Shown here: positions 7,537 through 15,887 of the stretch, piece by piece
How positions within the stretch are numbered: the first letter of the stretch is position 1
Layout of the letters: each line of letters starts with the position of its first letter
Assembly (NCBI RefSeq): GCF_003143955.1
Contig: NZ_QFVS01000003.1
Span: forward strand, 1 to 64,000
DNA: 64,000 nt
Direction of reading: 5' to 3'
Origin: Kurthia zopfii
GTDB taxonomy: Bacteria; Bacillota; Bacilli; Bacillales_A; Planococcaceae
Notes under the pieces: generated by a model
Seen by the model: only the letters and a program-made list of their open reading frames with translations
What the model was told of the DNA's origin: nothing
The model's database searches: none
Program-made: the position numbers and the translations under genes

Positions 7537-8865
7537 GTGTCAAATAGGGATCAGTTTGCTTCTAAAATTGGATTCATCCTTGCCGCTGCTGGAAGTGCAA
7601 TCGGTTTAGGCGCAATTTGGAAGTTCCCATATATGGCTGGTACTAACGGTGGTAGTGTATTTATCTTATTATTTATATTATGTACTTTAGTTATCGGATT
7701 ACCTATATTGGTAGCAGAATTCATGATCGGACGTCGTGGTAAAAGCGATGCCGTTACTTCATTTAAAAAACAAGCTCCAGGTAAGCCCTGGTTTTTAACT
7801 GGGTGGATGGGCTTTATCTTCTCCGCAATTATTCTTTCTTTCTATAGTGTTGTCGGTGGATGGATTTTAAGTTATTTAATCCGCTCGGTATCATTTAGAC
7901 TCTCAAGTAATGAGAAAGACTTTTTCGCAAATCTATTCACAGACTTAACAATGAACACTTGGGAAGTCATCATCGCTCAAGGCGCTTTCCTTTTAATCAT
8001 TATTTTAATCATTTCAAGCGGGATTCAAAATGGTGTTGAAAAAGCGAGTAAATGGATGATGCCTTTACTATTCATCTTCTTCGTCATTCTAGCGATTCGT
8101 TCATTAACATTAGATGGCGCTATGGACGGCGTAAAATTCATGTTTGTACCTGATTGGTCTTACTTAACAGGGAAAACATTCTTGCTGGCACTTGGTCAAG
8201 CATTCTTCTCACTGAGTGTTGGTGTAGCAGCAATGTTAACTTATGCCTCTTATTTGAAAAAAGAAGTAAATCTTGGTTCTTCCGCACTGAATGTTGCTTG
8301 GATGAATATCGGAATTTCAATCTTAGCTGGTTTGGTCATCTTCCCAGCAGTATTCGCTTTAGGGTTCACACCTAATCAAGGGCCTGGACTAGTGTTCATC
8401 ATTATCCCAGCAGTGTTCCAACAAATTCCGTTCGGCTCTATTTTCGTCATCTTCTTCTTCATTCTATTGCTGTTTGCTACAATCACTTCAGCAATTGCGA
8501 TGTTAGAAATTGTTGTTGCTACGGCAATGGGCGATAAATACAACCAACGTAAGAAATTCGCATGGATTTGTGGTATCGGTATTTTCATCATTGGTATTCC
8601 AAGTGCATTATCATTCGGTATTCTATCGGATGTTAAAATCTTCGGTCGATCAATTTTCGATTTCGCTGATTTCGTTACAAGTTCAATCGGTATGCCAATC
8701 GGTGCGTTACTTGTAGCAATCTTCGCAGGGTATCAATTAAAACGCGCAGAGCAAATGGAGGAACTTCCGGTTAAACCTTGGATTTTCAATATTTGGCGTA
8801 TATTAGTTCGTTACGTTGCGCCAATCGCAATCATCATCGTCTTTATTCAAGGCTTCCGAAACTAA
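7537..8865 (+). CDS. Sodium-dependent amino-acid symporter (NSS family, MhsT/YocR-like)
   Basis: Membrane transporter coupling Na+ entry to uptake of probably hydrophobic amino acids. It is 442 residues with about 11 predicted membrane segments. The N-terminus SKIGFILAAAGSAIGLGAIW is the signature unwound TM1 of the NSS fold, which carries the Na+ and substrate backbone ligands, and the GNxWRFPY-type motif appears as GAIWKFPYMAGTNGG. The start is a GTG with AAAGGAGG (7520-7527) ten bases upstream. It is monocistronic. The substrate cannot be read from the sequence. Confidence 0.9.
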   Translation: MSNRDQFASKIGFILAAAGSAIGLGAIWKFPYMAGTNGGSVFILLFILCTLVIGLPILVAEFMIGRRGKSDAVTSFKKQAPGKPWFLTGWMGFIFSAIILSFYSVVGGWILSYLIRSVSFRLSSNEKDFFANLFTDLTMNTWEVIIAQGAFLLIIILIISSGIQNGVEKASKWMMPLLFIFFVILAIRSLTLDGAMDGVKFMFVPDWSYLTGKTFLLALGQAFFSLSVGVAAMLTYASYLKKEVNLGSSALNVAWMNIGISILAGLVIFPAVFALGFTPNQGPGLVFIIIPAVFQQIPFGSIFVIFFFILLLFATITSAIAMLEIVVATAMGDKYNQRKKFAWICGIGIFIIGIPSALSFGILSDVKIFGRSIFDFADFVTSSIGMPIGALLVAIFAGYQLKRAEQMEELPVKPWIFNIWRILVRYVAPIAIIIVFIQGFRN

Positions 8866-8957
8866 ACTTCGAAAACTGTCACATTTATTGTTTTTTTGAT
8901 ACAAATCCGTATGTTATAATATGGAAAACAATTCAAGTGATGAAGGAGTGATTCGAT

Positions 8958-9170
8958 ATGATGCAAGAAAAACTATCCACTCAATTGAAATTTATTCGAG
9001 CAGAAAAGGGTTTATCGTTAGAAGAACTTTCCCTTAAAACAAGAATTGGTGCTGAGCGATTAGCACGTTTTGAAAATGGGACTGAGCTTCCAAACGAAGA
9101 ACAAATGCTGCGACTATCAAATGCATTAGAAATACCTGTTTCCAACTTAGTTGATGGTATTCAGGCATAA
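8958..9170 (+). CDS. Small XRE-type helix-turn-helix protein
   Basis: 70 residues, almost entirely one HTH_3 domain (about 7-62): LKFIRAEKGLSLEELSLKTR, then IGAERLARFENGTELP as the recognition helix region. There is no effector domain, so it is either a minimal repressor or an accessory DNA-binding protein. AAGGAG (8943-8948) favours the first of two adjacent ATGs. A TATAAT lies at about 8916. A strong terminator follows directly. Its target is unknown. Confidence 0.8.
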   Translation: MMQEKLSTQLKFIRAEKGLSLEELSLKTRIGAERLARFENGTELPNEEQMLRLSNALEIPVSNLVDGIQA

Positions 9171-9171
9171 A

Positions 9172-9235
9172 AAAAGAGTCATTCTGAATGAACACTTCTT
9201 ACTTAGAGAAGTTGCTAACTCAGAGTGGCTCTTTT
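9172..9235 (+). terminator. Terminator after the XRE gene
   Basis: The outer stem AAAAGAGTCATTCTGA pairs with TCAGAGTGGCTCTTTT, with a second small hairpin (CTTCT/AGAAG) inside and a T-rich 3' end. Confidence 0.75.
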
Positions 9236-9308
9236 ATGTTGCTATTTGCTACCAAATTCACTCGAAAAATGCTACACTGTATTTAGTTCGACACACGAAA
9301 GAAATAAG

Positions 9309-9578
9309 TTAAATGACACTTTTTGCAGTGAACTTTAATGCGAGCAGCTTGTATGAAATCTCGACGCATTTTTCAAAAGGAACCCACTGATTAAATGATT
9401 TTTCATAAATCACTTGGATTTGCTTCCCTAGTTCTGACGGATCATCAATATTCTGTAGAATCGCTTCTACTTCCGCAGATTCTTTTATGTAAGTATGGGC
9501 CTTCGATTCCAGTGGATTCCACTGTACTAAAATGTATTGAACTCTTTTTACAAGCTCTGATTGACTCATTAATTGCAT
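9309..9578 (-). CDS. DUF1871 family protein (YugE-like)
   Basis: A small cytosolic protein of 89 residues, helical and acidic, resembling B. subtilis YugE (DUF1871). Conserved-looking features are the internal DPSELGKQIQVIYEKSF (about 47-63) and the C-terminal ISYKLLALK. ATG 9578 is preferred to the GTG at 9587 because AGGTGA precedes it at normal spacing. Function is unknown in the family. It is divergent from patB. Confidence 0.7.
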   Translation of the reverse strand: MQLMSQSELVKRVQYILVQWNPLESKAHTYIKESAEVEAILQNIDDPSELGKQIQVIYEKSFNQWVPFEKCVEISYKLLALKFTAKSVI

Positions 9579-9717
9579 ATCATTCACCTATTGTTATTCT
9601 ATTTGATAAAAAACATCATATCATATGCTAGGTGAAAAGCAAAAGTTACGTATCTAAACTCATTTTTTTCTCGAAAGATTATTAATTTTATACATACATT
9701 TGAAAAGAGGGATTATT

Positions 9718-10890
9718 ATGAATAACTTTGATCAACAGCTTTCTCGTAAAAACACTGGTTCTATTAAATGGGATTTCATGGAGAAAATCTACAACATTCC
9801 AAACGCAGAAAATATCATTCCAATGTGGATTGCTGATATGGATTTTGCTGCACCTCAAATCATTACAGAAGCCATTTCAAAAAGACTCGAAAAACCAATT
9901 TTCGGATATTCTTACGAAGTAGATCCTTGTGCAGATTCAATCGTCAACTGGCTTGAACGCCGCCATAACTGGACGATTACAAGTGACCAAATTATTTATC
10001 ATCAAGGTGTTGTTCCAGCAATCGCTACTGCTGTTGAAGCATTAACTGCTCCGAGCGATTCTATTTTAGTGAACTCACCTGTCTATCCCCCATTCTTCAT
10101 GATTCCTGCTAAACTTGGTAGAGAAGTCGTTTACTCACCACTTCTTGAAGATCGTGGACGCTATTCATTTGATTTTAATAACTTTGAGGAACAAGTGAAA
10201 AAACCTGAAGTGACAATGTTTATCCTTTGTCACCCACATAATCCTGCTGGTGTCGCTTGGGATGAAGATACTTTACGTAAAATAGATGAACTATGCTTCG
10301 CCAATAATGTAATCGTTGTTTCAGATGAAATTCATAGCGACTTAATGTTAAATGGCAGCAAACATATTCCTCTTGCCAAAGTTTCAGCTCACCCTGAAAA
10401 TATCGTTACTTGCTTTGCGCCAACGAAAACATTCAACATTGCAGGAATTCAAGCAGCGATGGTGATTAGTTGTGATTCGCATAAACGTTTAGAAATGCAA
10501 AATGCCATTGCAAGCCATGGTCAAATGGGCTTAAATGTCTTTGCAATTGCAGCTGTTGAAGCAGCATTCTCTGAAGAAGCTGAAAAATGGCTCCATGATT
10601 TAATTCAATATTTAAATAAAAATATCGACTATACAATCGACACGATTTCGAAAGCAGTACCTTCAGTGAAAATCAACCGCCCAGATGCCACTTATCTATT
10701 ATGGGTTGATATTCGAGAAACTGGCTTTTCTGAAAAAGAAATCATGCAAAAACTATTAGATGCTGGGGTTGCACTTGACCCAGGGACGAAATATGGACAA
10801 GCTTTTGAAGGATTCCTTCGAATGAATATCGCTTGCACATCTGACACTTTAAAAGAAGCTGTATCTCGCTTCATTAAAGCTTTCGCTTAA
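9718..10890 (+). CDS. patB: PatB/MalY-type cystathionine beta-lyase (C-S lyase)
   Basis: A fold-type I PLP enzyme that cleaves cystathionine or other cysteine S-conjugates to pyruvate, ammonia and a thiol. It is 390 residues from the ATG at 9718, which has AAGAGGG at 9705-9711; an in-frame TTG lies at 9700. MWIADMDFAAP is the typical MalY/PatB N-terminal motif, the HPHNPAG motif is present, D in VVSDEIHSDL contacts the cofactor, and the Schiff-base Lys is in PTKTFNIAG. Some family members also act as weak aminotransferases. It is a single gene with its own terminator, so the physiological substrate is not evident. Confidence 0.9.
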   Translation: MNNFDQQLSRKNTGSIKWDFMEKIYNIPNAENIIPMWIADMDFAAPQIITEAISKRLEKPIFGYSYEVDPCADSIVNWLERRHNWTITSDQIIYHQGVVPAIATAVEALTAPSDSILVNSPVYPPFFMIPAKLGREVVYSPLLEDRGRYSFDFNNFEEQVKKPEVTMFILCHPHNPAGVAWDEDTLRKIDELCFANNVIVVSDEIHSDLMLNGSKHIPLAKVSAHPENIVTCFAPTKTFNIAGIQAAMVISCDSHKRLEMQNAIASHGQMGLNVFAIAAVEAAFSEEAEKWLHDLIQYLNKNIDYTIDTISKAVPSVKINRPDATYLLWVDIRETGFSEKEIMQKLLDAGVALDPGTKYGQAFEGFLRMNIACTSDTLKEAVSRFIKAFA

Positions 10891-10903
10891 GCATATGTAG
10901 TCA

Positions 10904-10973
10904 TACAAAAAGAGGCATTCGCCTAAGCGACAACACAACTAAATGTGTCGAGCTTTTCGAATGCCTTTTTGTA
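10904..10973. terminator. Terminator between patB and 10985 gene
   Basis: The long stem TACAAAAAGAGGCATTCG pairs with CGAATGCCTTTTTGTA, with an inner CGACA/TGTCG hairpin. A and T runs on both sides suggest bidirectional use. Confidence 0.85.
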
Positions 10974-10984
10974 TAGAGTTTGAA

Positions 10985-11200
10985 TTAATGTCTAAGTTGA
11001 TCTTGCTTGTTCGCTTCTAATATTTGCTTTTCAAGTTCTAACGCTTTTGCTTGTTGGTTTCGAGCAGAGCGACGGAACAGCTTAAATACTAAAGTACACA
11101 GTGCAATTGCTATGATTAACTCGATCACAGCTGGAATATATTCTAGCTTGTTCTCGGGAAAATATAAAAATAGATTGAGCACCCACAGATTCACTGACAT
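10985..11200 (-). CDS. Small single-pass membrane protein, unknown
   Basis: 71 residues with one hydrophobic segment (about 23-42, IPAVIELIIAIALCTLVFKL), followed by a basic RRSARNQQ stretch and a charged, coiled-coil-like tail (KALELEKQILEANKQ). This suggests a cytoplasmic C-terminus. Its ATG has GAGGGAGGG. It lies 14 bases downstream of ppiB on the same strand and may be co-transcribed. No family was recognised. Confidence 0.6.
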   Translation of the reverse strand: MSVNLWVLNLFLYFPENKLEYIPAVIELIIAIALCTLVFKLFRRSARNQQAKALELEKQILEANKQDQLRH

Positions 11201-11214
11201 TCCCTCCCTCTATA

Positions 11215-11805
11215 TTATTTTTCTACTACTGTAATGTTTGTAATTGAAATTTCTTCTAATGGTTTATCTTGACCGTTTTTAGCAACGTCAGCCATAGCAT
11301 CAATTACGTCCATACCATTAACTACTTGACCGAATACAGTGTGTTTTCCGTCTAACCATGGAGTACCACCTTGTTCAGCGTAAGCATTAACAACTTGCTC
11401 TGGGTAATCGTAATCTTTCATTTGTTTTAACATGTTTGCAGGCACGTTTGAAGCTTGAACGATGAAGAATTGAGAACCGTTAGTTCCTGGACCAGCGTTT
11501 GCCATTGATAAAGCACCGCGTAAGTTCATTAATTCTGGGTTGAATTCATCTTCGAAAGTAGCACCGTAGATTGATTCGCCGCCCATACCAGTACCAGTTG
11601 GATCTCCACCTTGGATCATGAAATCTTTGATGATACGGTGGAAGATGATGCCATCGTAATAACCGTTTTTAGAATGTGTTAAGAAGTTCTCAACAGTTTT
11701 TGGAGCTAGTTCTGGGAATAATTTAATAGAGATTGTACCCATAGTAGTGTTCATTTCTACTAATACTTCATTTGCTTGTACTTCTGAATTTAATTGTGGA
11801 AACAT
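11215..11805 (-). CDS. ppiB: Cyclophilin-type peptidyl-prolyl cis-trans isomerase
   Basis: Cytosolic prolyl isomerase assisting protein folding. The cyclophilin core runs from about residue 13 to 193, with [19 protein letters not shown] (active-site Arg/Phe/Gln region) and TNGSQFFI (substrate-binding) both intact. There is no signal peptide. At 196 residues it is longer than the 143-residue B. subtilis PpiB, because of an N-terminal extension and a loop around 120-150 ([20 protein letters not shown]). The start ATG has GAAGGAGAG upstream. Confidence 0.93.
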   Translation of the reverse strand: MFPQLNSEVQANEVLVEMNTTMGTISIKLFPELAPKTVENFLTHSKNGYYDGIIFHRIIKDFMIQGGDPTGTGMGGESIYGATFEDEFNPELMNLRGALSMANAGPGTNGSQFFIVQASNVPANMLKQMKDYDYPEQVVNAYAEQGGTPWLDGKHTVFGQVVNGMDVIDAMADVAKNGQDKPLEEISITNITVVEK

Positions 11806-11974
11806 AATAGTCTCTCCTTCTTTTCTATAAGTTTATGCTTGAATCAACAGGGAATTTTAATAGTAATAATTCCGTATTATACCGTCATAGTTTATCACAA
11901 ATAGAGCGAAGAAACATTGATAAGCGCTACATTTTAGAAAGAACCTTTACTAACAACAGAAAGAACGTGATTTT

Positions 11975-13195
11975 ATGCAACGGCAAAAACAAAATTTTAT
12001 CATCATATGGATCTGTAATTTACTAGTCGCTGGTACAATGACGATGATTATGCCCTTCCTCTCATTATATATTGAAACGATGGGCGATTTTTCTGAAAGC
12101 TATGTACAAAAATGGGCTGGAATCATTTTTGGTGCAACTTTTATTACGGCATTCCTTATGTCACCAATCTGGGGAAGAATAGCCGATAAATATGGCTATA
12201 AGCCGATCCTTGTCATCAACGCAACTGGATTAGCACTTAGTATTTTATTAATGGGCTATGTAGAAAACGTTTGGCAATTCTTCTTTTTACGCCTGTTGAT
12301 GGGTGTCGTTACTGGATTCATCCCAACTTCACTTGCATTCATTAGCGCGCAAACCGATAAAAAAGAAGCAGGTAAAACACTTGGTACATTGCAAATGGGT
12401 AGTGTATCAGGTACTTTATTCGGACCGATTGTCGGTGGTCTTCTTGCCGATTCATTCGGTTTCCAATATACATTCATCATTACAGCTGTCACTGTATTCA
12501 TCTCCGGTCTGATTATTTTAATCGGCGTGACTGAAGTGAAAACCGTGAAGAAAAAAGCTGCACAAATTTACTCAAGAAAAGATGTCTTAGTCGGCATTAT
12601 CAAACACCCGCTTCTATTTAATGTCATGCTTATTACTTCCCTTATTCAAATCGGGAACTTCTCCATTCAACCACTACTTTCCTTATATGTATCGGACTTA
12701 ATTAGTGATCCCATGCAAGTAACATTTTTAGCAGGATTAACATTTAGTGCCGCAGGTCTTGGGAATATTCTATTTTCTAGATTCTGGGGGCGTCTCGGTG
12801 ACCATATCGGTTATGAAAAAGTACTCTTCATATTACTTGGATTTGCCGTAATCTTTATGATTCCTCAAGCTTGGGTAACATCGCTTTGGCAATTAATTCT
12901 TTTAAGATTAATCTACGGAACCGTTCTAGGCGGACTTATCCCAACGACAACTGCACTCATTCGTCGTGAAGCACCTATTTCAATACAAGGTGAAGTGATG
13001 GGCTATAATACGAGTTTCCGCTTCTTCGGTAATATTTTCGGTCCATTGCTCGGTGGTTTCGTGAGTGGTCTATTCTCGATTTCAGCTGTTTTCTATTCAA
13101 CTGCAGCACTCTTCTTAATCGCTTTTATTATTTTATACTTTATAAAAAAGAAACCTTCTGTCGATTTGGACGATATAATAAAAGGTCGTTCGTAA
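11975..13195 (+). CDS. MFS drug/H+ antiporter (DHA1 family)
   Basis: 406 residues with 12 predicted membrane helices in two halves joined by a basic loop near 185-200 (VKTVKKKAAQIYSRKD). The loop 2-3 motif A (GRIADKYGYKP, about 69-79) is present, and motif C-like GTLFGPIVGG appears in TM5, typical of drug antiporters such as NorA, YfmO and MdtG. The ribosome site before the ATG is weak. It is probably an efflux pump; the substrate is unknown. The next gene, a PBP, starts 52 bases downstream and may be co-transcribed. Confidence 0.85.
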   Translation: MQRQKQNFIIIWICNLLVAGTMTMIMPFLSLYIETMGDFSESYVQKWAGIIFGATFITAFLMSPIWGRIADKYGYKPILVINATGLALSILLMGYVENVWQFFFLRLLMGVVTGFIPTSLAFISAQTDKKEAGKTLGTLQMGSVSGTLFGPIVGGLLADSFGFQYTFIITAVTVFISGLIILIGVTEVKTVKKKAAQIYSRKDVLVGIIKHPLLFNVMLITSLIQIGNFSIQPLLSLYVSDLISDPMQVTFLAGLTFSAAGLGNILFSRFWGRLGDHIGYEKVLFILLGFAVIFMIPQAWVTSLWQLILLRLIYGTVLGGLIPTTTALIRREAPISIQGEVMGYNTSFRFFGNIFGPLLGGFVSGLFSISAVFYSTAALFLIAFIILYFIKKKPSVDLDDIIKGRS

Positions 13196-13247
13196 TAGAC
13201 AAATTTATGCTAACATAGTAAAAAAGAAATGATTAGGAGGACAGAAA

Positions 13248-15107
13248 GTGAGAAAGGCTTTTGGGATATTATTGATCATTAGTAGTCTTCCTCTCCTTGT
13301 ATTTTTATTTAATAAAATTGGCGTTGAATTGAGTTCGGCACAAACATTTAGTAAACAATTTTCTGAATCAGTCCAATTAACTGAACATCAATCAGTGAAT
13401 CCTACGATTTTAAAAGATGAAGAAGGGAAAACCTTCTCAGAAGAATATACTGAATGGCGCGAACCACAAAAGTTAGGAAATATTCCTACATTCGTTCAAC
13501 AAGTATTTATTAACTCCGAGGATGCTGGTTTTTATGACCATATTGGCTTTGACTTGTCTGCAATTGCGCGAGCATTTATGGCAAATAGAGCTGAAGGGAG
13601 TTCGGCACAAGGTGGTAGTACAATCACACAGCAATTAGTGCGTATGAGGTATTTATCACAGGAAAAAACCTATGAAAGAAAAATGTTAGAAATCTTCTAT
13701 TCATATGAACTTGAACAAACAGAAACAAAAGATGAAATATTAAATGATTATTTAAATGAAATGTATTTTGCAAATGGTGTATATGGAATTGGAGGAGCAG
13801 CAACGTATTACTTTGATCGCCCTCTTCAAAACCTTTCGAAAGCAGAAATGACCTTCATCGCTGGTATTCCAAATAACCCAAGCCTTTACGATCCGCTTCG
13901 TCATTTTGATTCTACAAAAAAAAGACAAGAAAGACTACTTGATAAAATGGTCGAAAAAGGCGATTTGACTGAAGTTGCTGCCTCTAAAATGAAAAAAGAG
14001 CCTATTTCTATAAGCATTAAAAAGAAAAAGCAAAGTTTCCCTGCTTATAGCACGTATGTCATGAGTGAACTAAGAAGCTTAATTTCAGAAGTAGATGGCT
14101 ATCATGCTCAATTTGCACAAGCAAAAACAGGTACTGAATTTGCGAAAGTGAATAAAGCTCTTACAAAACGAGTAAATGAAGTCATTAATAAAGGCGTAAT
14201 TATTCAAACTGCCTTGGATCGCAGTAAGCAAGATCAAGTAAGGAAAGATGCAAACCGCATTCTAAATGGTCGTGGTAAATTACAAGCAGGTGCGACAGTT
14301 ATTAATAACCAGTCGCGAGAAATTATCGCTGTATATGCAGGCGAAGATTATCGGAAATTTGATTTTAACCGTTCTTATCAAGCGAAACGTCAACCTGGTT
14401 CTGCAATCAAACCATTGCTTGATTATGCTCCTTATTTAGAAATATTCCGTGCAAATCCAGATTCACCAATTGATGCTTCCGAATTTTGTAAAGGTGATTA
14501 CTGCCCAAGAAACTACGGCAATCAACAAGTTGGTACTGTTACTTTAGAAAATGCATTCAAAAATTCTTACAACACTGCAGCGCTCAGAATGTTTGATCAT
14601 GTAGGGATGAAGAAAGCTTTCGACTACTTGAAACCATTCACTTTTGACCGAGAAACTATGAAAGATCATTATTATACTGCTGCACTTGGTGGTTTTAAAG
14701 ATGGTGTTTCAACCGTTCAAATGGCAGATGCTTATACTTCTTTTATTAACGGGAATTATGAACGTTCTCATGCCATTCGTTCTGTCAAAATGCGCAATGG
14801 CCAAACATTGTATGAATGGCCAGATGATTCTAAACAAGTTTGGTCTCCTTCAACAGTTTCTGCAATTCGTCAGATGATGGCTGAAACTGTAGATTCAGGC
14901 ACAGCAAGTGGTGTTACTGCTTCAAGTGAATATGTTGGTGCGAAAACTGGTACGACCAATGACTTTAAAGATTATTGGATGACAGGGCTAACTTCGGAAT
15001 ACACGAGTGCTGTATGGCTCGGTTACGATCGCCCCGTTGCGATGGAATCACTTGAAAAAGAAAAAATCCATCACCGATTATTTAATTTAATGGTAAAAAG
15101 GGAATAA
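13248..15107 (+). CDS. Class A penicillin-binding protein
   Basis: Bifunctional peptidoglycan synthase with a short cytoplasmic N-terminus and one membrane anchor (about 5-22). The GT51 transglycosylase domain (about 65-225) has E91 in NSEDAGFYDH and GGSTITQQL (122-130). The transpeptidase domain (about 340-610) has S385-AIK, S440-YN and K566-TGT. At 619 residues it lacks the long C-terminal extension of PonA, so it is closer to PbpF- or PbpG-like enzymes. The start is GTG with TAGGAGGA. All catalytic motifs are intact. Confidence 0.93.
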   Translation: MRKAFGILLIISSLPLLVFLFNKIGVELSSAQTFSKQFSESVQLTEHQSVNPTILKDEEGKTFSEEYTEWREPQKLGNIPTFVQQVFINSEDAGFYDHIGFDLSAIARAFMANRAEGSSAQGGSTITQQLVRMRYLSQEKTYERKMLEIFYSYELEQTETKDEILNDYLNEMYFANGVYGIGGAATYYFDRPLQNLSKAEMTFIAGIPNNPSLYDPLRHFDSTKKRQERLLDKMVEKGDLTEVAASKMKKEPISISIKKKKQSFPAYSTYVMSELRSLISEVDGYHAQFAQAKTGTEFAKVNKALTKRVNEVINKGVIIQTALDRSKQDQVRKDANRILNGRGKLQAGATVINNQSREIIAVYAGEDYRKFDFNRSYQAKRQPGSAIKPLLDYAPYLEIFRANPDSPIDASEFCKGDYCPRNYGNQQVGTVTLENAFKNSYNTAALRMFDHVGMKKAFDYLKPFTFDRETMKDHYYTAALGGFKDGVSTVQMADAYTSFINGNYERSHAIRSVKMRNGQTLYEWPDDSKQVWSPSTVSAIRQMMAETVDSGTASGVTASSEYVGAKTGTTNDFKDYWMTGLTSEYTSAVWLGYDRPVAMESLEKEKIHHRLFNLMVKRE

Positions 15108-15109
15108 GA

Positions 15110-15144
15110 AAAGGCATCATAGTTTCGTAAGCTATGATGCCTTT
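15110..15144. terminator. Bidirectional terminator after the PBP gene
   Basis: The perfect stem AAAGGCATCATAG/CTATGATGCCTTT (15110-15122, 15132-15144) is flanked by A and T runs. It serves the PBP gene and the convergent DUF5366 gene. Confidence 0.88.
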
Positions 15145-15152
15145 CTTCATAT

Positions 15153-15713
15153 TTAATTGAACGGTAAACTTGAAACAATGCCATTATACAATTTAAAGAA
15201 AGCGTAGATGATCAATGTGAAGATGATTGCCCACATGACAATTTCGAAAAGCATAACGCCTACTGATGCGCCAAATGATACATGTACACTTATTTTGTAA
15301 ATTATATAGACAAAATAAATGAAGATCGTCGTGACAAAAACGGCTAGCAGTATATAAATATTTGAAATGCCGATTGCTGAGATTAAAGCACCGAAGAAGA
15401 AAATAACATTCCCGCCACGTAATGCTAGCATCCCTTTGCCATCCACATCTTTTGAAAAGAACAGCATCCCCATTTCGTGGATTGTCTCCCCAATCAGTTT
15501 TAATGCTGAGAAAATCATAAAGTAAACTGTGGCAATTATGATTAATAGTAGAATTCTCAGTTGGATTTCAGACATAAATTCTCTTACGCCACCATATACA
15601 CCAATCTTTTTAAAGAGAATGACACATTCCGTTACGGAGTATAATCCGAAAGTTAAACTAAAGAGGATTATTGTGATTAATGGCAAATAACCATATATGT
15701 ACGGATTTTTCAT
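15153..15713 (-). CDS. DUF5366 membrane protein (YufK-like)
   Basis: 186 residues with five or six hydrophobic segments and few charged loops, matching my recollection of YufK (DUF5366, about 185 residues), which also lies near the mrp locus in B. subtilis. Function is unknown. The ATG follows GAGGTAAA. It is divergent from mrpA across a 174-bp spacer. The proximity to Mrp may be ancestral synteny, not a functional link. Confidence 0.7.
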   Translation of the reverse strand: MKNPYIYGYLPLITIILFSLTFGLYSVTECVILFKKIGVYGGVREFMSEIQLRILLLIIIATVYFMIFSALKLIGETIHEMGMLFFSKDVDGKGMLALRGGNVIFFFGALISAIGISNIYILLAVFVTTIFIYFVYIIYKISVHVSFGASVGVMLFEIVMWAIIFTLIIYAFFKLYNGIVSSLPFN

Positions 15714-15887
15714 AAATTTTTTTACCTCGATTTTATGATTTTTTTACTCTGTTTCTTCATATATATAATATCGGAAAAACCTCTACACATTCAAGGCTTT
15801 ATCTATTTTGTCGACCATGCAAAGATAATCGATTTCATATATACTGACATTATTCAACAAAATTCTTGTTAAGAAAGGGGGATTATT

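Noticed and set aside
13248-15107. Frameshift or truncation in the PBP because of its short C-terminus
   Set aside because: All GT51 and transpeptidase motifs are present, and many class A PBPs lack the long C-terminal tail. A terminator follows directly.
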